Origin: Rhodoglobus sp.
Lineage (GTDB): Bacteria; Actinomycetota; Actinomycetes; Actinomycetales; Microbacteriaceae
NCBI GenBank assembly: GCA_025464445.1
Contig: JAODLY010000046.1
Location: forward strand, 1 to 56,795
Reading direction: 5' to 3'
DNA length: 56,795 nucleotides
A model generated the notes under the pieces. It was not told the DNA's origin. It ran no database searches and saw only the letters and a program-made list of their open reading frames with translations. Positions within the stretch are counted from its first letter, which is position 1; the number at the start of each line of letters is the position of its first letter. Of the stretch, positions 7,808 through 17,562 are shown one piece after another. Both the position numbers and the translations under genes were made by a program.

Positions 7808-9343
7808 GTGACTAAGGACGGCGCGCAGCCTGCGTTGCTGCAGGTCGTCGGTGCCAGCAAGAGTTTTCCGGGCGTCCAGGCACTCGACAACGTGCACCTC
7901 GACCTGCGTCACGGCGAAGTGCTCGCGGTGGTCGGTGAGAACGGCGCAGGCAAGTCCACGCTCATGAAGCTGCTTTCTGGTATCTACCAGCCGGACAGCG
8001 GCGAGTTCTTCCTCAACGGAGAGCAGATCCACATCGCGAGCCCCAGGCACGCGCAGGAACTCGGCATCAGCGTCATCCACCAAGAATTCAACCTCATGCC
8101 CGATCTGACGATCGCGCAGAACATCTTCATCGGCAGGGAACCGCGGGTCGCCCGGTTGTTCCTCTCCGATCGGGAGCTCAACCGCAAAGCGCAGGAACTC
8201 TTCGACCGCCTCGGGTTGGCGCTTGATCCCACCTCGCTCGTGAGCGAGCTCACCGTCGCGCGCCAGCAAATCGTCGAGATCGCCAAGGCGCTGAGCTACA
8301 ACGCGCGGGTGCTCATCATGGACGAGCCGACAGCGGCGCTCAATGACGTGGAAGTCGAGACCCTGTTCGGACTGATCCGACGGTTCACGACGCCGACGAC
8401 GGGGGTTATCTACATCTCGCACCGCATGCAGGAGCTCAGGGCAATCAGCGACAGGATCACCGTGCTCAGGGACGGCCAGTACGTCGACACGTTCGACACC
8501 GCGCCGACCCCGGTGTCGCATGTCATCTCTCTCATGGTGGGCCGAAAGATCACCGGGGAGCAGCGGCCGGCGACAGCCCCGGCTGTGGGGGAGACCGTGC
8601 TCTCGGTGACGGGGCTGAGCACGAAGGGCCTCATCAAAGACGTGAGCTTCGACCTGCACAAGGGAGAGATCCTGGGATTCGCCGGACTCATGGGCGCCGG
8701 CCGCACCGAGATCGCGCGGGCGATCGTTGGCGCGGACAGGTCTGAGAGCGGCACGATCACCCTCCACGGTAAGAAGGTGTCGATCGCCAATCCGGCGGAT
8801 GCGGCGAGGCTCGGCATTGGCTACCTCTCCGAAGACCGCAAGCGATTCGGCGTGCTGCTCGAGCGCAATGTCAAGGAGAACGTCGTGCTCGCCTCGCTGG
8901 TTGATTACGTTGCTGCACTCGGATTCATCAACGACAGGCGCATCGAGCAGACGGCAAAGTCGTACGTCTCGACCCTCAGGATCAAGACGCCGTCGACGAG
9001 CCAACTCGTCAAGAACCTCTCCGGCGGCAACCAGCAGAAGGTCGTCATCGCCAAGTGGCTCGCACGCGATTGCGATGTGCTGATCTTCGACGAACCGACG
9101 CGGGGAATCGACGTCGGCGCCAAAGACGAGATCTACGCCCTGCTCAACGAGCTGGCCGCCCAGGGCAAAGCGATCATCATGATCTCCTCGGAGCTGCCCG
9201 AGGTGTTGAGGCTCTCGCATCGCATCGCAGTCATGTGCGAAGGGCGACTGACGGCGATCTTCGACAACGCCGAGGCCACCCAGGAAAACATCATGGACTA
9301 CGCAACGCGCTTCAGCGCCGAAGGAACGGTAAAACAAGGATGA
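7808..9343 (+). CDS. Sugar ABC importer, dual-domain ATPase (RbsA/MglA type)
   Basis: Protein of 511 aa with two fused nucleotide-binding domains. Domain 1 has Walker A GENGAGKST (43-51) and Walker B VLIMDEPTAAL. Domain 2 has the degenerate P-loop GLMGAGRTE typical of ribose/galactose/xylose ATPases and a full LSGGNQQKVVIAKWL signature. It drives uptake of a monosaccharide-like solute with the permease and binding protein that follow. The start is the GTG at 7808, set by AAAGGAGG upstream; the open frame before it is not coding. The stop overlaps the permease ATG (ATGA). The GntR gene at 11444 is the likely regulator. Confidence 0.93.
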   Translation: MTKDGAQPALLQVVGASKSFPGVQALDNVHLDLRHGEVLAVVGENGAGKSTLMKLLSGIYQPDSGEFFLNGEQIHIASPRHAQELGISVIHQEFNLMPDLTIAQNIFIGREPRVARLFLSDRELNRKAQELFDRLGLALDPTSLVSELTVARQQIVEIAKALSYNARVLIMDEPTAALNDVEVETLFGLIRRFTTPTTGVIYISHRMQELRAISDRITVLRDGQYVDTFDTAPTPVSHVISLMVGRKITGEQRPATAPAVGETVLSVTGLSTKGLIKDVSFDLHKGEILGFAGLMGAGRTEIARAIVGADRSESGTITLHGKKVSIANPADAARLGIGYLSEDRKRFGVLLERNVKENVVLASLVDYVAALGFINDRRIEQTAKSYVSTLRIKTPSTSQLVKNLSGGNQQKVVIAKWLARDCDVLIFDEPTRGIDVGAKDEIYALLNELAAQGKAIIMISSELPEVLRLSHRIAVMCEGRLTAIFDNAEATQENIMDYATRFSAEGTVKQG

Positions 9344-10323
9344 GCACCACCACAGTGCAGCGACGATCGTTAGTGACCAACCTGCGGGGGTCGCTGCAGC
9401 AGGTCCTGGCTGCCGCGAGCCTCATCCTGATCTTCATATTCTTCTCGATCGCGAGCCCCTACTTCCTGCTGCCCGCGAACCTCATCGGCATCCTCACGGC
9501 GGCGACGGTCACCGGGATTCTCGCTCTCGGCACGACATTCGTCATCATCACCGGTGGTATCGATCTCTCCATCGGCACCGGCATGGTGTTGTGCGCCGTC
9601 ATGGCCGGCGTCTTTCTCACCTACTGGGGCTGGCCACTGTGGGCGGGCGTCATCGGTGCGATTCTCTTCGGCGGGCTCATCGGCTTCGTCAACGGTGTCG
9701 CCATCTCGGTGTTCGGCTTGCCGCCGTTCATCGCGACCCTCGGCATGATGCTCGTGACGGCGGGACTCGCGCTCGTCATCTCAGGCACGAAGCCGATCTA
9801 CTTCAAATCCACGCCCGACTTTCAGAACATCATGAACCTCTCCCTTATCCCGGGCGCACGGTTTCCGCTCGGCGTCGGCATCTTCATAGTGCTGATGGTC
9901 GTCTCAGCGCTCATTCTGGGCCGCACGATAGTCGGTCGTTACGCCTTCTCCATCGGAAGCAACGAGGCCGCCACGGCCCTGTCGGGTGTCAACGTGCGCC
10001 GCTGGAAGATCTTCATCTACTCGTTCGCCGGCCTCTTCGTGGGAATCGCGGGGGTGCTCGCGGCCTCGCGCCTGAGTTCCGCGCAGCCTACGGGTGGACA
10101 GGGCCTCGAGCTGCAGGCGATCGCCGCGGTGGTTATCGGCGGCACCTCGCTCCAGGGCGGCAGGGGATCGATCGTCGGCACGGTGATCGGCTCGCTCATA
10201 GTGGCGGTGCTGACCAACGGCCTGCGAGTGACAGCCGTGCCCCAGGAATGGCAGTCGGTAGTGGTCGGCTGCGTCATCCTCGTCGCCGTTTACCTCGACA
10301 TGCTGCGCAGGAAAGGGGCGTAG
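9340..10323 (+). CDS. Sugar ABC importer permease (RbsC type)
   Basis: Integral membrane protein of 327 aa in the RbsC/XylH/BPD_transp_2 family with about 8-10 hydrophobic segments. Conserved family stretches include TFVIITGGIDLSIG, GLPPFIATLGMM and AIAAVVIGGTSLQGGRG. It forms the membrane channel of the importer. Its ATG overlaps the ATPase stop by 4 nt, showing translational coupling. The substrate cannot be deduced from the permease. Confidence 0.93.
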   Translation: MSTTTVQRRSLVTNLRGSLQQVLAAASLILIFIFFSIASPYFLLPANLIGILTAATVTGILALGTTFVIITGGIDLSIGTGMVLCAVMAGVFLTYWGWPLWAGVIGAILFGGLIGFVNGVAISVFGLPPFIATLGMMLVTAGLALVISGTKPIYFKSTPDFQNIMNLSLIPGARFPLGVGIFIVLMVVSALILGRTIVGRYAFSIGSNEAATALSGVNVRRWKIFIYSFAGLFVGIAGVLAASRLSSAQPTGGQGLELQAIAAVVIGGTSLQGGRGSIVGTVIGSLIVAVLTNGLRVTAVPQEWQSVVVGCVILVAVYLDMLRRKGA

Positions 10324-10392
10324 CAGGTAGCAGCAGCACGTAGCACCCCAAATCCCAGCACCACGATTTCATCACCCAACAAGGAGTTATCA

Positions 10393-11367
10393 ATGAAGAA
10401 ACGACTTATCGGCGCAGCAATCGTAATCACAGTGGTCGCAGCGTCCCTCGCAGGTTGTGCGCCCGCAGGATCGGGGAGCGGCGACGGCGCTTCGGCGGCG
10501 AAGCCGTACATCGCCCTCATCTCTAAAGGCTTCAAACACCAGTTCTGGCAGGCGGTCAAGCAGGGCGCAGAGCAGGCGGCCGCTGAGTTCAACGTGACCG
10601 TCACGTTCGAAGGCGCCGAGGAGGAGGGCAACGTCGACCAGCAGATCCAGTTGCTGCAGACCACCCTCGACAAGCACCCTGACGCGCTCGGCTTCGCCGC
10701 GATCGACAGCCAGGCGGCCGGCCCGCTCATGGACCAGGCGAAGCAGGATGGCATCCCCGTCATCGCGTTCGACTCCGGCGTCGACAGCGACGTTCCGGTG
10801 ACCACCGCGAGCACCGACAACCTGGCCGCGGCCGCGGAGGCGGCCAAGCACATGGCCGACCTCATCGGGCACGAGGGCAAGATCGCCCTGGTCATCCACG
10901 ACCAGACGAGCATCACGGGCGTTCAGCGTCGCGACGGTTTTGTCGACTACATGAAGAAGAACGAGCCGAACATCACCATCGTCGACATCCAGTACAGCGG
11001 CGACCCGCTCGTGGCGACCGACCTCGCCAAAGCGATCATCACCGCCAACCCCGACCTCAAGGGCCTCTACGGCTCCAACGAGGGCGCGGCGATCGGCATC
11101 GTGCACGCCGTGCAGGAGCTCGGCATCACCGGCAAGCTGACGGTCGTGGGTTTCGACTCCGGCAAAGACCAGATCGACGCGATCAACAGCGGCCTGATGG
11201 CCGGCGCGATCACGCAGAACCCGGTCGGCATCGGTTATGAGACGGTGAAGGCCGCCGTCGCCATCATCAACGGCAAGACGGTCGCGAAGACCATCGACAC
11301 CGGCTTCTTCTGGTACGACAAGACAAACATCACCGACCCGAAGATCGCGGCGGTGCTGTACCAGTAA
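10393..11367 (+). CDS. Sugar-binding lipoprotein of ABC importer (RbsB type)
   Basis: Periplasmic-binding-protein-like domain (Peripla_BP_4) of 324 aa, carrying a lipoprotein signal peptide with lipobox LAGC (about residues 17-20) that would anchor it to the outer face of the membrane. Characteristic blocks are ALISKGFKHQFWQAVKQGA, GFAAIDSQ, VIAFDSGVD and GLYGSNEGAAIG. AAGGAG stands 7 nt before the ATG, after a 69-nt gap from the permease. It captures a sugar or sugar alcohol such as ribose, xylose or an inositol; which one cannot be decided here. Confidence 0.93.
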   Translation: MKKRLIGAAIVITVVAASLAGCAPAGSGSGDGASAAKPYIALISKGFKHQFWQAVKQGAEQAAAEFNVTVTFEGAEEEGNVDQQIQLLQTTLDKHPDALGFAAIDSQAAGPLMDQAKQDGIPVIAFDSGVDSDVPVTTASTDNLAAAAEAAKHMADLIGHEGKIALVIHDQTSITGVQRRDGFVDYMKKNEPNITIVDIQYSGDPLVATDLAKAIITANPDLKGLYGSNEGAAIGIVHAVQELGITGKLTVVGFDSGKDQIDAINSGLMAGAITQNPVGIGYETVKAAVAIINGKTVAKTIDTGFFWYDKTNITDPKIAAVLYQ

Positions 11368-11382
11368 CGCCCGGCACGGACA

Positions 11383-11420
11383 GGATGCCCCCACCGCGAG
11401 AGTCCGCGGTGGGGGCATCC
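11383..11420. terminator. Bidirectional hairpin terminator
   Basis: A perfect 16-bp GC-rich stem (11383-11398 with 11405-11420) with a 6-nt loop lies between the convergent binding-protein and GntR genes. It likely ends transcription from both sides. Confidence 0.8.
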
Positions 11421-11443
11421 CCGCGTTCCCGGGATGCCACGGC

Positions 11444-12124
11444 TCAGGTGTCTGTTGCGGCCGAGCGCAGCCACTGCTCCACGCCGGAGATGTGCACGAG
11501 CACGAGGGATTCCGCAAGCTTCGAATCGCCAAGTGCGAGTGCCTCGACAATCGCACGGTGCTCATCGAGGGTGCGTGGAACCGAGTTCTCCTGGGTGAGG
11601 CCGCGCCAGATGCGGGCCCGCGCCGTGCGGCTGGACAACGACTCGATGAGCGTGGACAGGTACGAGTTGCCTGCGGCCTCGACTATCGCGCCGTGGAACT
11701 CGATATCGTGCGCCACGAGGCCTTCGACGCTCGTGGACGCGTCCACCGAGGCGATCTGGGTGCGCAAGCCCGCGACTGTCGCCTCGTCGATGAGCGTGGC
11801 CGCCATGGCCGCCGCTGCTGATTCCAGGATGCGCCGCACGGCGAAGAGCTCGAGGATCGAACTGTCGTCATGCAGGTCGACGACGAACGACATCGCCTCC
11901 AGCAGCAGGCGAGGCTCGAGGCTCGTCACGTATGTGCCGTCGCCGCGGCGCACATCGAGCACGCGGATCACCTCGAGCGCCTTCACGGCCTCGCGCATCG
12001 AGCTGCGGGAGAGGCCGAGCCGCTCGGCAAGCTCCATCTCCGGGGGAAGCCGGTCACCGGGCGAAAGCTCGCCGCGGAGGATCATCTCCTTGATCTTGAG
12101 GATCGCTTCGTCGGTCACCGCCAC
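11444..12124 (-). CDS. FadR-subfamily GntR transcription regulator
   Basis: Protein of 226 aa. The N-terminal winged helix-turn-helix reads LSPGDRLPPEMELAERLGLS followed by SMREAVKALEVIRVLDVRRGDGTYV. The C-terminal alpha-helical FCD domain (about 85-215) binds a small carboxylic or sugar-acid ligand in this family. It is convergent with the sugar importer genes and probably controls them. The GTG start has TAGGAT 6 nt upstream and no ribosome binding site, so the mRNA is probably leaderless. Confidence 0.9.
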   Translation of the reverse strand: MAVTDEAILKIKEMILRGELSPGDRLPPEMELAERLGLSRSSMREAVKALEVIRVLDVRRGDGTYVTSLEPRLLLEAMSFVVDLHDDSSILELFAVRRILESAAAAMAATLIDEATVAGLRTQIASVDASTSVEGLVAHDIEFHGAIVEAAGNSYLSTLIESLSSRTARARIWRGLTQENSVPRTLDEHRAIVEALALGDSKLAESLVLVHISGVEQWLRSAATDT

Positions 12125-12130
12125 GCGGCA

Positions 12131-12136
12131 ATCCTA
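12131..12136 (-). promoter_or_regulatory. -10 box of the GntR gene
   Basis: On the minus strand TAGGAT ends 6 nt before the GTG at 12124, another leaderless-type arrangement. Confidence 0.45.
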
Positions 12137-12158
12137 TTCCAGCCCGTTGTGCGGCCGG

Positions 12159-13985
12159 TCAGCCCAGCTTCTGCCTCAGCACCGCAAGTTGGCGCTGCAC
12201 GGACGCAGGCACCCGGCCGTCGAACGTCGCGAAGAACCGCTCGGTGGACTCCGCCTCCGCAAGCCACGATTTCTTGTCGATCGCGAACAGTTCGGCGATG
12301 TCTTCATCGGCGATGTCGAGCCCGTCAAGGTTGAGGTCGCTGCTGCGGGGAACGAGGCCGAGCGCGCTCTCCTCTGCCGGCACCTGGCCGTCGACGCGGT
12401 CGAGCATCCACTCGAGTACGCGGGAATTCTCGCCGAAGCCCGGCCACAGGAAGCGCCCGTCCGCGGCCTTGCGGAACCAGTTGACCTGGAACATGCGGGG
12501 CACGGCTCCTGTCTTGCGCAGCTTTGCGCCGATCGAGAGCCAGTGTGCCCAGTGGTCTGCCATGTTGTAGCCGCAGAACGGCGCCATGGCGAACGGGTCG
12601 CGACGCAGTTCCCCGAGAGTGCCTTCGGCGGCCGCGGTGCGCTCGGACGAGATCGTGGCGCCCAGGTAGACCCCATGCTCCCAATCCCGTGCCTCCACCA
12701 CTAGCGGCACGTTTGTCGCGCGGCGGCCGCCGAAGATTATCGCGTCGATGACGACGCCCCGTGGGTCTTCCCAGTCGTCCGAGATGCTCGGGCACTGCCT
12801 GGCCGCCACGGTGAAACGAGAGTTCGGGTGGGCGGCGGGGCGCCCGGACGCCGGGGTCCAGCTGTAGCCCCGCCAGTCGGTGAGATGGTCGGGGGCTTTG
12901 TCGCTCATCCCCTCCCACCACACGTCGCCGTCGTCGCGCAGCGCGACGTTCGTGAAGATCGTGTTGCCCCAGATCGTGTCCATAGCCGTCCGGTTGGTGG
13001 AGAATCCCGTGCCGGGAGCGACTCCGAAGAAGCCCGCCTCAGGGTTTATCGCCCGCAGGCGCCCGTCGGCGCCGATGCCGAGCCAGGCGATGTCGTCACC
13101 GACGGTCTCCACCGTCCAGCCCGGGATTGTCGGGACCATCATCGCGAGGTTCGTCTTGCCGCAGGCGCTCGGGAACGCCCCCGCGACGTGGAAGACCCTG
13201 CCGCGCGGATTCGTGACCTTGATGATGAGCATGTGCTCGGCCAGCCAGCCCTCGTCGCGGGCGATCACCGAGGCGATGCGCAGCGCGAATGCCTTCTTGG
13301 CGAGCAACGCGTTTCCGCCGTAGGCAGACCCGAATGACCAGATCTCGCGCGACTCGGGGAAGTGGGTGATGTACTTCGTGTCGTTGCAGGGCCACGCGAC
13401 ATCCTGCTGACCGTCTTCGAGGGGAGCGCCGACGCTGTGGACTGCGCGCACCCATTCGGTCGCGTCGGTGAAGAGGCCCAGGGCGACGGTGCCCATGCGG
13501 GTCATGATGCCCATGCTCGCGACGACGTACGGGGAATCCGTGACCTGCACCCCGAGCTTGGCCAGCGGCGAACCGAGCGGCCCCATCGAAAAGGGTAGGA
13601 CGTACATGGTGCGCCCACGCATGCTTCCGTAGAACAGCCGGCCCAGCGTCGTCCGCATCTCGCCGGGTTCGCGCCAGTTGTTGGTGGGGCCGGCATCCTC
13701 CTCCTTCGCGGAGCAGATGAACGTGCGGTCTTCGACGCGCGCCACATCGTGCGGATCGCTGCGGGCCAGGAAGCTGTACGGCCGGTGCTCCGGGTTCAGC
13801 CGGGTGAGCGTTCCCGATGCGACCATCCCGCGGGCGAGGTCGTCCCACTCGGCGGCGGAGCCATCGCACCAGACGACATCGTCGGGGAGAGTGATGGCGG
13901 CGATCTCGTCGACCCAGCTCACGACAGCCGCGTTCGCACCCTCGGGTGCGGGGGACTGCTTGCGGACCATGGTGGAGATGCTCAT
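12159..13985 (-). CDS. pckG: Phosphoenolpyruvate carboxykinase (GTP)
   Basis: Enzyme of 608 aa, the normal length for the GTP-dependent class. It converts oxaloacetate and GTP to phosphoenolpyruvate, CO2 and GDP, the entry step of gluconeogenesis. The P-loop reads [10 protein letters not shown] (270-279), the second kinase motif VGDDIAWL is near residue 296, and the class signature FPSACGKTN with its reactive cysteine is intact. The frame is open further upstream, but MSIST follows GGAAGG at good spacing, so the start is 13985. It is divergent from a RamB-like regulator across about 110 bp, which suggests control by carbon source. Confidence 0.96.
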   Translation of the reverse strand: MSISTMVRKQSPAPEGANAAVVSWVDEIAAITLPDDVVWCDGSAAEWDDLARGMVASGTLTRLNPEHRPYSFLARSDPHDVARVEDRTFICSAKEEDAGPTNNWREPGEMRTTLGRLFYGSMRGRTMYVLPFSMGPLGSPLAKLGVQVTDSPYVVASMGIMTRMGTVALGLFTDATEWVRAVHSVGAPLEDGQQDVAWPCNDTKYITHFPESREIWSFGSAYGGNALLAKKAFALRIASVIARDEGWLAEHMLIIKVTNPRGRVFHVAGAFPSACGKTNLAMMVPTIPGWTVETVGDDIAWLGIGADGRLRAINPEAGFFGVAPGTGFSTNRTAMDTIWGNTIFTNVALRDDGDVWWEGMSDKAPDHLTDWRGYSWTPASGRPAAHPNSRFTVAARQCPSISDDWEDPRGVVIDAIIFGGRRATNVPLVVEARDWEHGVYLGATISSERTAAAEGTLGELRRDPFAMAPFCGYNMADHWAHWLSIGAKLRKTGAVPRMFQVNWFRKAADGRFLWPGFGENSRVLEWMLDRVDGQVPAEESALGLVPRSSDLNLDGLDIADEDIAELFAIDKKSWLAEAESTERFFATFDGRVPASVQRQLAVLRQKLG

Positions 13986-14083
13986 GCTGTACCTTCCGCT
14001 CAAGATGTGGTGTTCTTCCACTATCGCGCGTCTCATTCGGTACCAATCCGCAATCGGGGTGGAAAGATCACAGCTTCTTTCGC

Positions 14084-14089
14084 TATGGT
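14084..14089 (+). promoter_or_regulatory. -10 box of the RamB-like gene
   Basis: TATGGT ends 7 nt before the GTG at 14097. The pattern matches other leaderless genes here and argues against the in-frame ATG at 14085, which lies inside this box. Confidence 0.4.
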
Positions 14090-14096
14090 CAAGGGC

Positions 14097-15530
14097 GTGA
14101 ACGATCTTGTGACGCTCGGGCAGCGAATCCGGCATTTCCGCACATCCACGGGCCTGACGCTCGACCAGCTCGGCGAGAAGGTCGGCATCGCCGGCAGCCA
14201 GCTGTCACTCATGGAGAACGGCAAACGCGAACCGCGGCTCAGCCTGCTGTCGTCCATTGCGGCGGCCACCGGCATCCAGCTATCAGACCTGCTGGATGAT
14301 GCGCCGCCATCGAAGCGCGCCGCGCTCGAGATCGAACTCGAGCGTGCACAGCGCTCGAGTGTCTACGGCTCGCTCGGCCTGCCCGCCATCCGCCCGGCAA
14401 AGGGGACGAGCGACGACACTCTCGTCGCCCTCGTCGGGCTGCACCGGGAGCTTGCGCGTCGCGCGCGGGAGGCGATCGCCACCCCGGAGGAGGCCCGCCG
14501 CGGCAACACGGAGCTGCGCCAGCACATGCGCACCCTCGACAACTACCTGCCGGACATCGATGACATCGCCGAGCGGATGCTGGGCGAAGTCGGCCACATC
14601 TCGGGCGCGCTCACCCACCGCTCGGTGAGCAGGATGGCGAAGAACCTCGGGTTCGAGCTCGTGCATGTCAACGACCTGCCGCATTCGGCGCGCTCCGTCA
14701 CCGACCTCGAGAACGGGCGCATCTACCTGCCTCCGGCCTCAATTCCTGGCGGCCACGGGTTGCGCGGCATGGCCCTGCAGGCGATGGCGCACAGGGTGCT
14801 CGGCCACACGACGCCGGCCACCTACGCCGACTTCCTGCGGCAGCGCCTCGAGATCAACTACTTCGCGGCGGCCGTGCTCATGCCGCGCAGGCAGTCCGTC
14901 GAGTTTCTCAGCCAGGCGAAGGCCGACAGGAACATCGCCGTCGAAGACTTTCGGGATGCCTTCGGCGTCACCCACGAGGCAGCCGCGTTGCGCTTCACCA
15001 ACCTCGCCACCGCACACCTCGACCTCGAAGTGCACTTCCTGCGCGTCGGCGACGACGGGGCGGTCTCGAAGGCGTACGAGAACGACGGCCTGCGGCTGCC
15101 TGTCGACGTCACGGGCTCAACCGAAGGCCAGCTCGTGTGCAGGCACTGGAGTGCCCGCACGGCATTCACGCGCAACAACCGAACGACGGAGTTCTACCAG
15201 TACACCGACACCCCGGAGGGCACATTCTTCGACTCGACCCAGACCGGAACCACCCAGGCCGGGGAGTTCTCGATCACGATCGGGGTGCCCTTCGCGCACT
15301 CCAAATGGTTCCGCGGCCGCGAGACAGGCAACCGCACGGTGTCGACCTGTCCCGACGAGAGCTGCTGCCGCACCCCGGAGTCCGAGCTCACCCAGCGTTG
15401 GTCGGGCAAGGCCTGGTCGAGCGCGAAGCTGCACGCGCACATCCTGTCGCCGCTGCCATCCGGAACCTTCCCTGGCGTCGACGACCGTGAACTCTATGAG
15501 TTCCTCGAAGCGCACAGCGGCTCCGACTGA
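14097..15530 (+). CDS. ramB: RamB-like XRE regulator of acetate/short-chain acyl metabolism
   Basis: Protein of 477 aa. An N-terminal XRE helix-turn-helix (about 5-60, [20 protein letters not shown]) is followed by an ImmA/IrrE-type region ([17 protein letters not shown] and the following [16 protein letters not shown]) and a C-terminal DUF2083-like domain with the cysteine cluster CPDESCC. This architecture is that of RamB, which represses acetate and glyoxylate-cycle genes in Corynebacterium. Here it is divergent from pckG, so pckG may be a target and the gene may control itself. The peptidase-like HEXXH motif is not intact (it reads MAHRVLGH), so a sensor role fits better than proteolysis. 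An in-frame ATG at 14085 is an alternative start. Confidence 0.88.
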   Translation: MNDLVTLGQRIRHFRTSTGLTLDQLGEKVGIAGSQLSLMENGKREPRLSLLSSIAAATGIQLSDLLDDAPPSKRAALEIELERAQRSSVYGSLGLPAIRPAKGTSDDTLVALVGLHRELARRAREAIATPEEARRGNTELRQHMRTLDNYLPDIDDIAERMLGEVGHISGALTHRSVSRMAKNLGFELVHVNDLPHSARSVTDLENGRIYLPPASIPGGHGLRGMALQAMAHRVLGHTTPATYADFLRQRLEINYFAAAVLMPRRQSVEFLSQAKADRNIAVEDFRDAFGVTHEAAALRFTNLATAHLDLEVHFLRVGDDGAVSKAYENDGLRLPVDVTGSTEGQLVCRHWSARTAFTRNNRTTEFYQYTDTPEGTFFDSTQTGTTQAGEFSITIGVPFAHSKWFRGRETGNRTVSTCPDESCCRTPESELTQRWSGKAWSSAKLHAHILSPLPSGTFPGVDDRELYEFLEAHSGSD

Positions 15531-15549
15531 GTCCGGCGGGGCGCGGCCC

Positions 15550-17241
15550 TCAACGCCCGAGAGACTCTGCGGGCAGGTCGAACCACCGCAGGTGCTCGAA
15601 GTCCGCACTCAGCATGCCGTCCGCGATGTGGTCTGAGGCGTCAGGCAGCCCGGCGAGCAGTTCGGCCGCCTCCGACAGGTAGCCGGCAAGCGCCGACTCC
15701 GGTGCGGTCTCCCGGTGTTGCGGATAGGTGAGCAGCCCATCCCGGTCGTAAGCGACCTGGGCGAGGCGCAGGGGCGGCTCGACCGGGCCATCCTTGTGCC
15801 GCCAGAGCCCGCTGTCGAGCGCGAAGCGGTACTGCGGCACCAGCTTCCAGCCGTGCTCGGCCACCAACTCGACCGCGCGCACGATGTAGTCGAACACGGC
15901 CTCGCTGATGAAGTAGTTGAAGCTCACCCGCACCCAGCCGGGCTTGATGCCCTCGCATCCGCCGGCGATCTCCCGCTCGAACTCGTGCGAGCGCTCAAGG
16001 TCGATGCCGAGCAGGCGATGGCCGTAAGGCCCTGCACACGAGCAGCCGCCGCGGGACTGGATGCCGAACAGGTCGTTCAGGATCGCCACGACCACATTGT
16101 GGTGCAGGTAGCGTCCGCCCGGCCGCTTGATCACGAAGGAGACTATCGACAGCCGCTCCGCCTGTGGATTGCCCAGCACCTGCACGAGCGGGTGGGCGCC
16201 CCAGGCCTCGAGCGCGCGGTCGATGAAGCCGCGCTCGAGGGCGTGGATGGTGTCGACGCCGACAGCATCCTTGAGGGCGAAGACGAGACCTGCCCGTATC
16301 GACTCGACGATCGCGGGCGTTCCCGCCTCCTCGCGATGGGCGGGGTCGGTCAGGTACCGGTGCTCGAGCGGGTTGACGTAGGCGACGGTACCGCCGCCGA
16401 CCATGTCCGGCACCGTGTTGGTGAGCAACTTCCTGTTGACGACGAGCACGCCAGGCGTGCCCGGGCCGCCGATGAACTTGTGCGGCGAGAGGAACACCGC
16501 GTCGAGGCCCGACGCGTCGATGGCGACGTATGGCGCCGCGGCCGCGTAGTCCCAGAAGGCGAGCGCGCCATGGTCGTGCAGGATCCTCGTGATCCCGGCC
16601 GTATCGGTGAGGATGCCCGTGACATTGCTCGCGGCACTGAACGAGCCGATCTTCACTGGGCGGTCGGCGAAGAACTCCAACTGCTCGATGAGGTGGGCCG
16701 TGTCGACGTGCCCGTCCGCGTCCTCGTGGATCGTCACGACATCCGCGATCGACTCCCGCCAGGGCAGCTCGTTGCTGTGGTGCTCGTACGGCCCGATGAA
16801 CACCACTGGCCGTTCGGCCTTCGGGATCTGTGCGCGCAGCGAATACTTCAGGTCGAGGTCGGCGGGGATGCGCAGCCCCAGGATCCCGACGAGCTTGTCG
16901 ATCGCGGCTGTCGAGCCGCTGCCGGCGAAGATCACGACCGTGTCATCGGTGCCGTGAACGGCGCGGTGGATTATCGCTCGGGCATCCTCGCGCAGCCGCG
17001 TTGTCTGCAGGCCGGTGCCGCTCGACTCGGTGTGGGTGTTCGCGTAGCGCGGGAGCACCTCGTCGCGGATGAAGTCCTCGATGAACCCGAGCGCCCGGCC
17101 GCTCGCTGTGTAGTCGGCGTAGGTGACGCGCCGCGGACCGAACGGCCCCGGCATCACCTGGTCGTCGCCGATGACCGACTCCCGGATGCGCGCGAGCAGC
17201 GGAAGCTTCTCGACGGGGATGCCGCGGCTCGTGTCACCCAT
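15550..17241 (-). CDS. Class V aminotransferase-fold PLP enzyme (cysteine desulfurase-like)
   Basis: Protein of 563 aa. The PLP lysine lies in LSPHKFIGGPGTPGVLV, and a cysteine-rich loop SRGGCSCAGPYGHRLLG sits where cysteine desulfurases and selenocysteine lyases hold their catalytic cysteine. About 130 extra C-terminal residues (VPQYRFALDSGLWRHKDG onward) are unusual for the family. It may cleave cysteine or act on another amino acid; no SUF or NifU genes are adjacent. The start is the ATG with TACCCT 6 nt upstream; the frame is open for 79 more codons but that stretch belongs to the degraded region upstream. Convergent with the RamB-like gene, 19 nt apart. Confidence 0.85.
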   Translation of the reverse strand: MGDTSRGIPVEKLPLLARIRESVIGDDQVMPGPFGPRRVTYADYTASGRALGFIEDFIRDEVLPRYANTHTESSGTGLQTTRLREDARAIIHRAVHGTDDTVVIFAGSGSTAAIDKLVGILGLRIPADLDLKYSLRAQIPKAERPVVFIGPYEHHSNELPWRESIADVVTIHEDADGHVDTAHLIEQLEFFADRPVKIGSFSAASNVTGILTDTAGITRILHDHGALAFWDYAAAAPYVAIDASGLDAVFLSPHKFIGGPGTPGVLVVNRKLLTNTVPDMVGGGTVAYVNPLEHRYLTDPAHREEAGTPAIVESIRAGLVFALKDAVGVDTIHALERGFIDRALEAWGAHPLVQVLGNPQAERLSIVSFVIKRPGGRYLHHNVVVAILNDLFGIQSRGGCSCAGPYGHRLLGIDLERSHEFEREIAGGCEGIKPGWVRVSFNYFISEAVFDYIVRAVELVAEHGWKLVPQYRFALDSGLWRHKDGPVEPPLRLAQVAYDRDGLLTYPQHRETAPESALAGYLSEAAELLAGLPDASDHIADGMLSADFEHLRWFDLPAESLGR

Positions 17242-17247
17242 TGCGGA

Positions 17248-17253
17248 AGGGTA
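17248..17253 (-). promoter_or_regulatory. -10 box of the class V aminotransferase gene
   Basis: TACCCT ends 6 nt before the ATG at 17241 on the minus strand; no ribosome binding site is present. Confidence 0.45.
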
Positions 17254-17287
17254 CCGCGGCGCGCGCCGCCCCGACAGGGCCCCGGCG

Positions 17288-17530
17288 CTAAATGCCAGAC
17301 CAGGTGACCGTGCCGTCGTGTGCCCAATGAATGTCCCAGCTACCTCGATCGATGGTGAGACCAGAAGCGACCTCCTGACCTGCACTACGGTGTGTGTCTG
17401 GCCAGCCCGATTGAAGCTGAAAAAGCTCGACCTCAAATTCTCATCGGGCTTTGAGACGTTCCAGGTCGCTCCGGACATGTTCTAGGTGAGGAGTAATTGA
17501 CCCTGAACAATGAGCGACTCGACGAACTTC
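17288..17530 (-). pseudogene. Broken reading frame, remnant of an unrecognised protein
   Basis: In one minus-strand frame, about 28 residues ending HLEHVRSDLERLKAR are followed by an in-frame TGA (17441-17443) and then 50 more codons that read like a genuine protein C-terminus, ending GSWDIHWAHDGTVTWSGI before a TAG at 17288. There is no start codon in the second part. I read this as the decayed end of a gene. The upstream limit is uncertain because the frame runs into the neighbour. It fills most of the 321-nt gap 17242-17562, which otherwise holds only the -10 box. Confidence 0.35.
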
Positions 17531-17562
17531 TGAAACGCAGTTCGCCAGCCGACGTACAAGGG

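Noticed and set aside
7697-9337. 546-aa open frame on the minus strand
   Set aside because: Antisense to the sugar importer ATPase, which has complete Walker motifs and a promoter.
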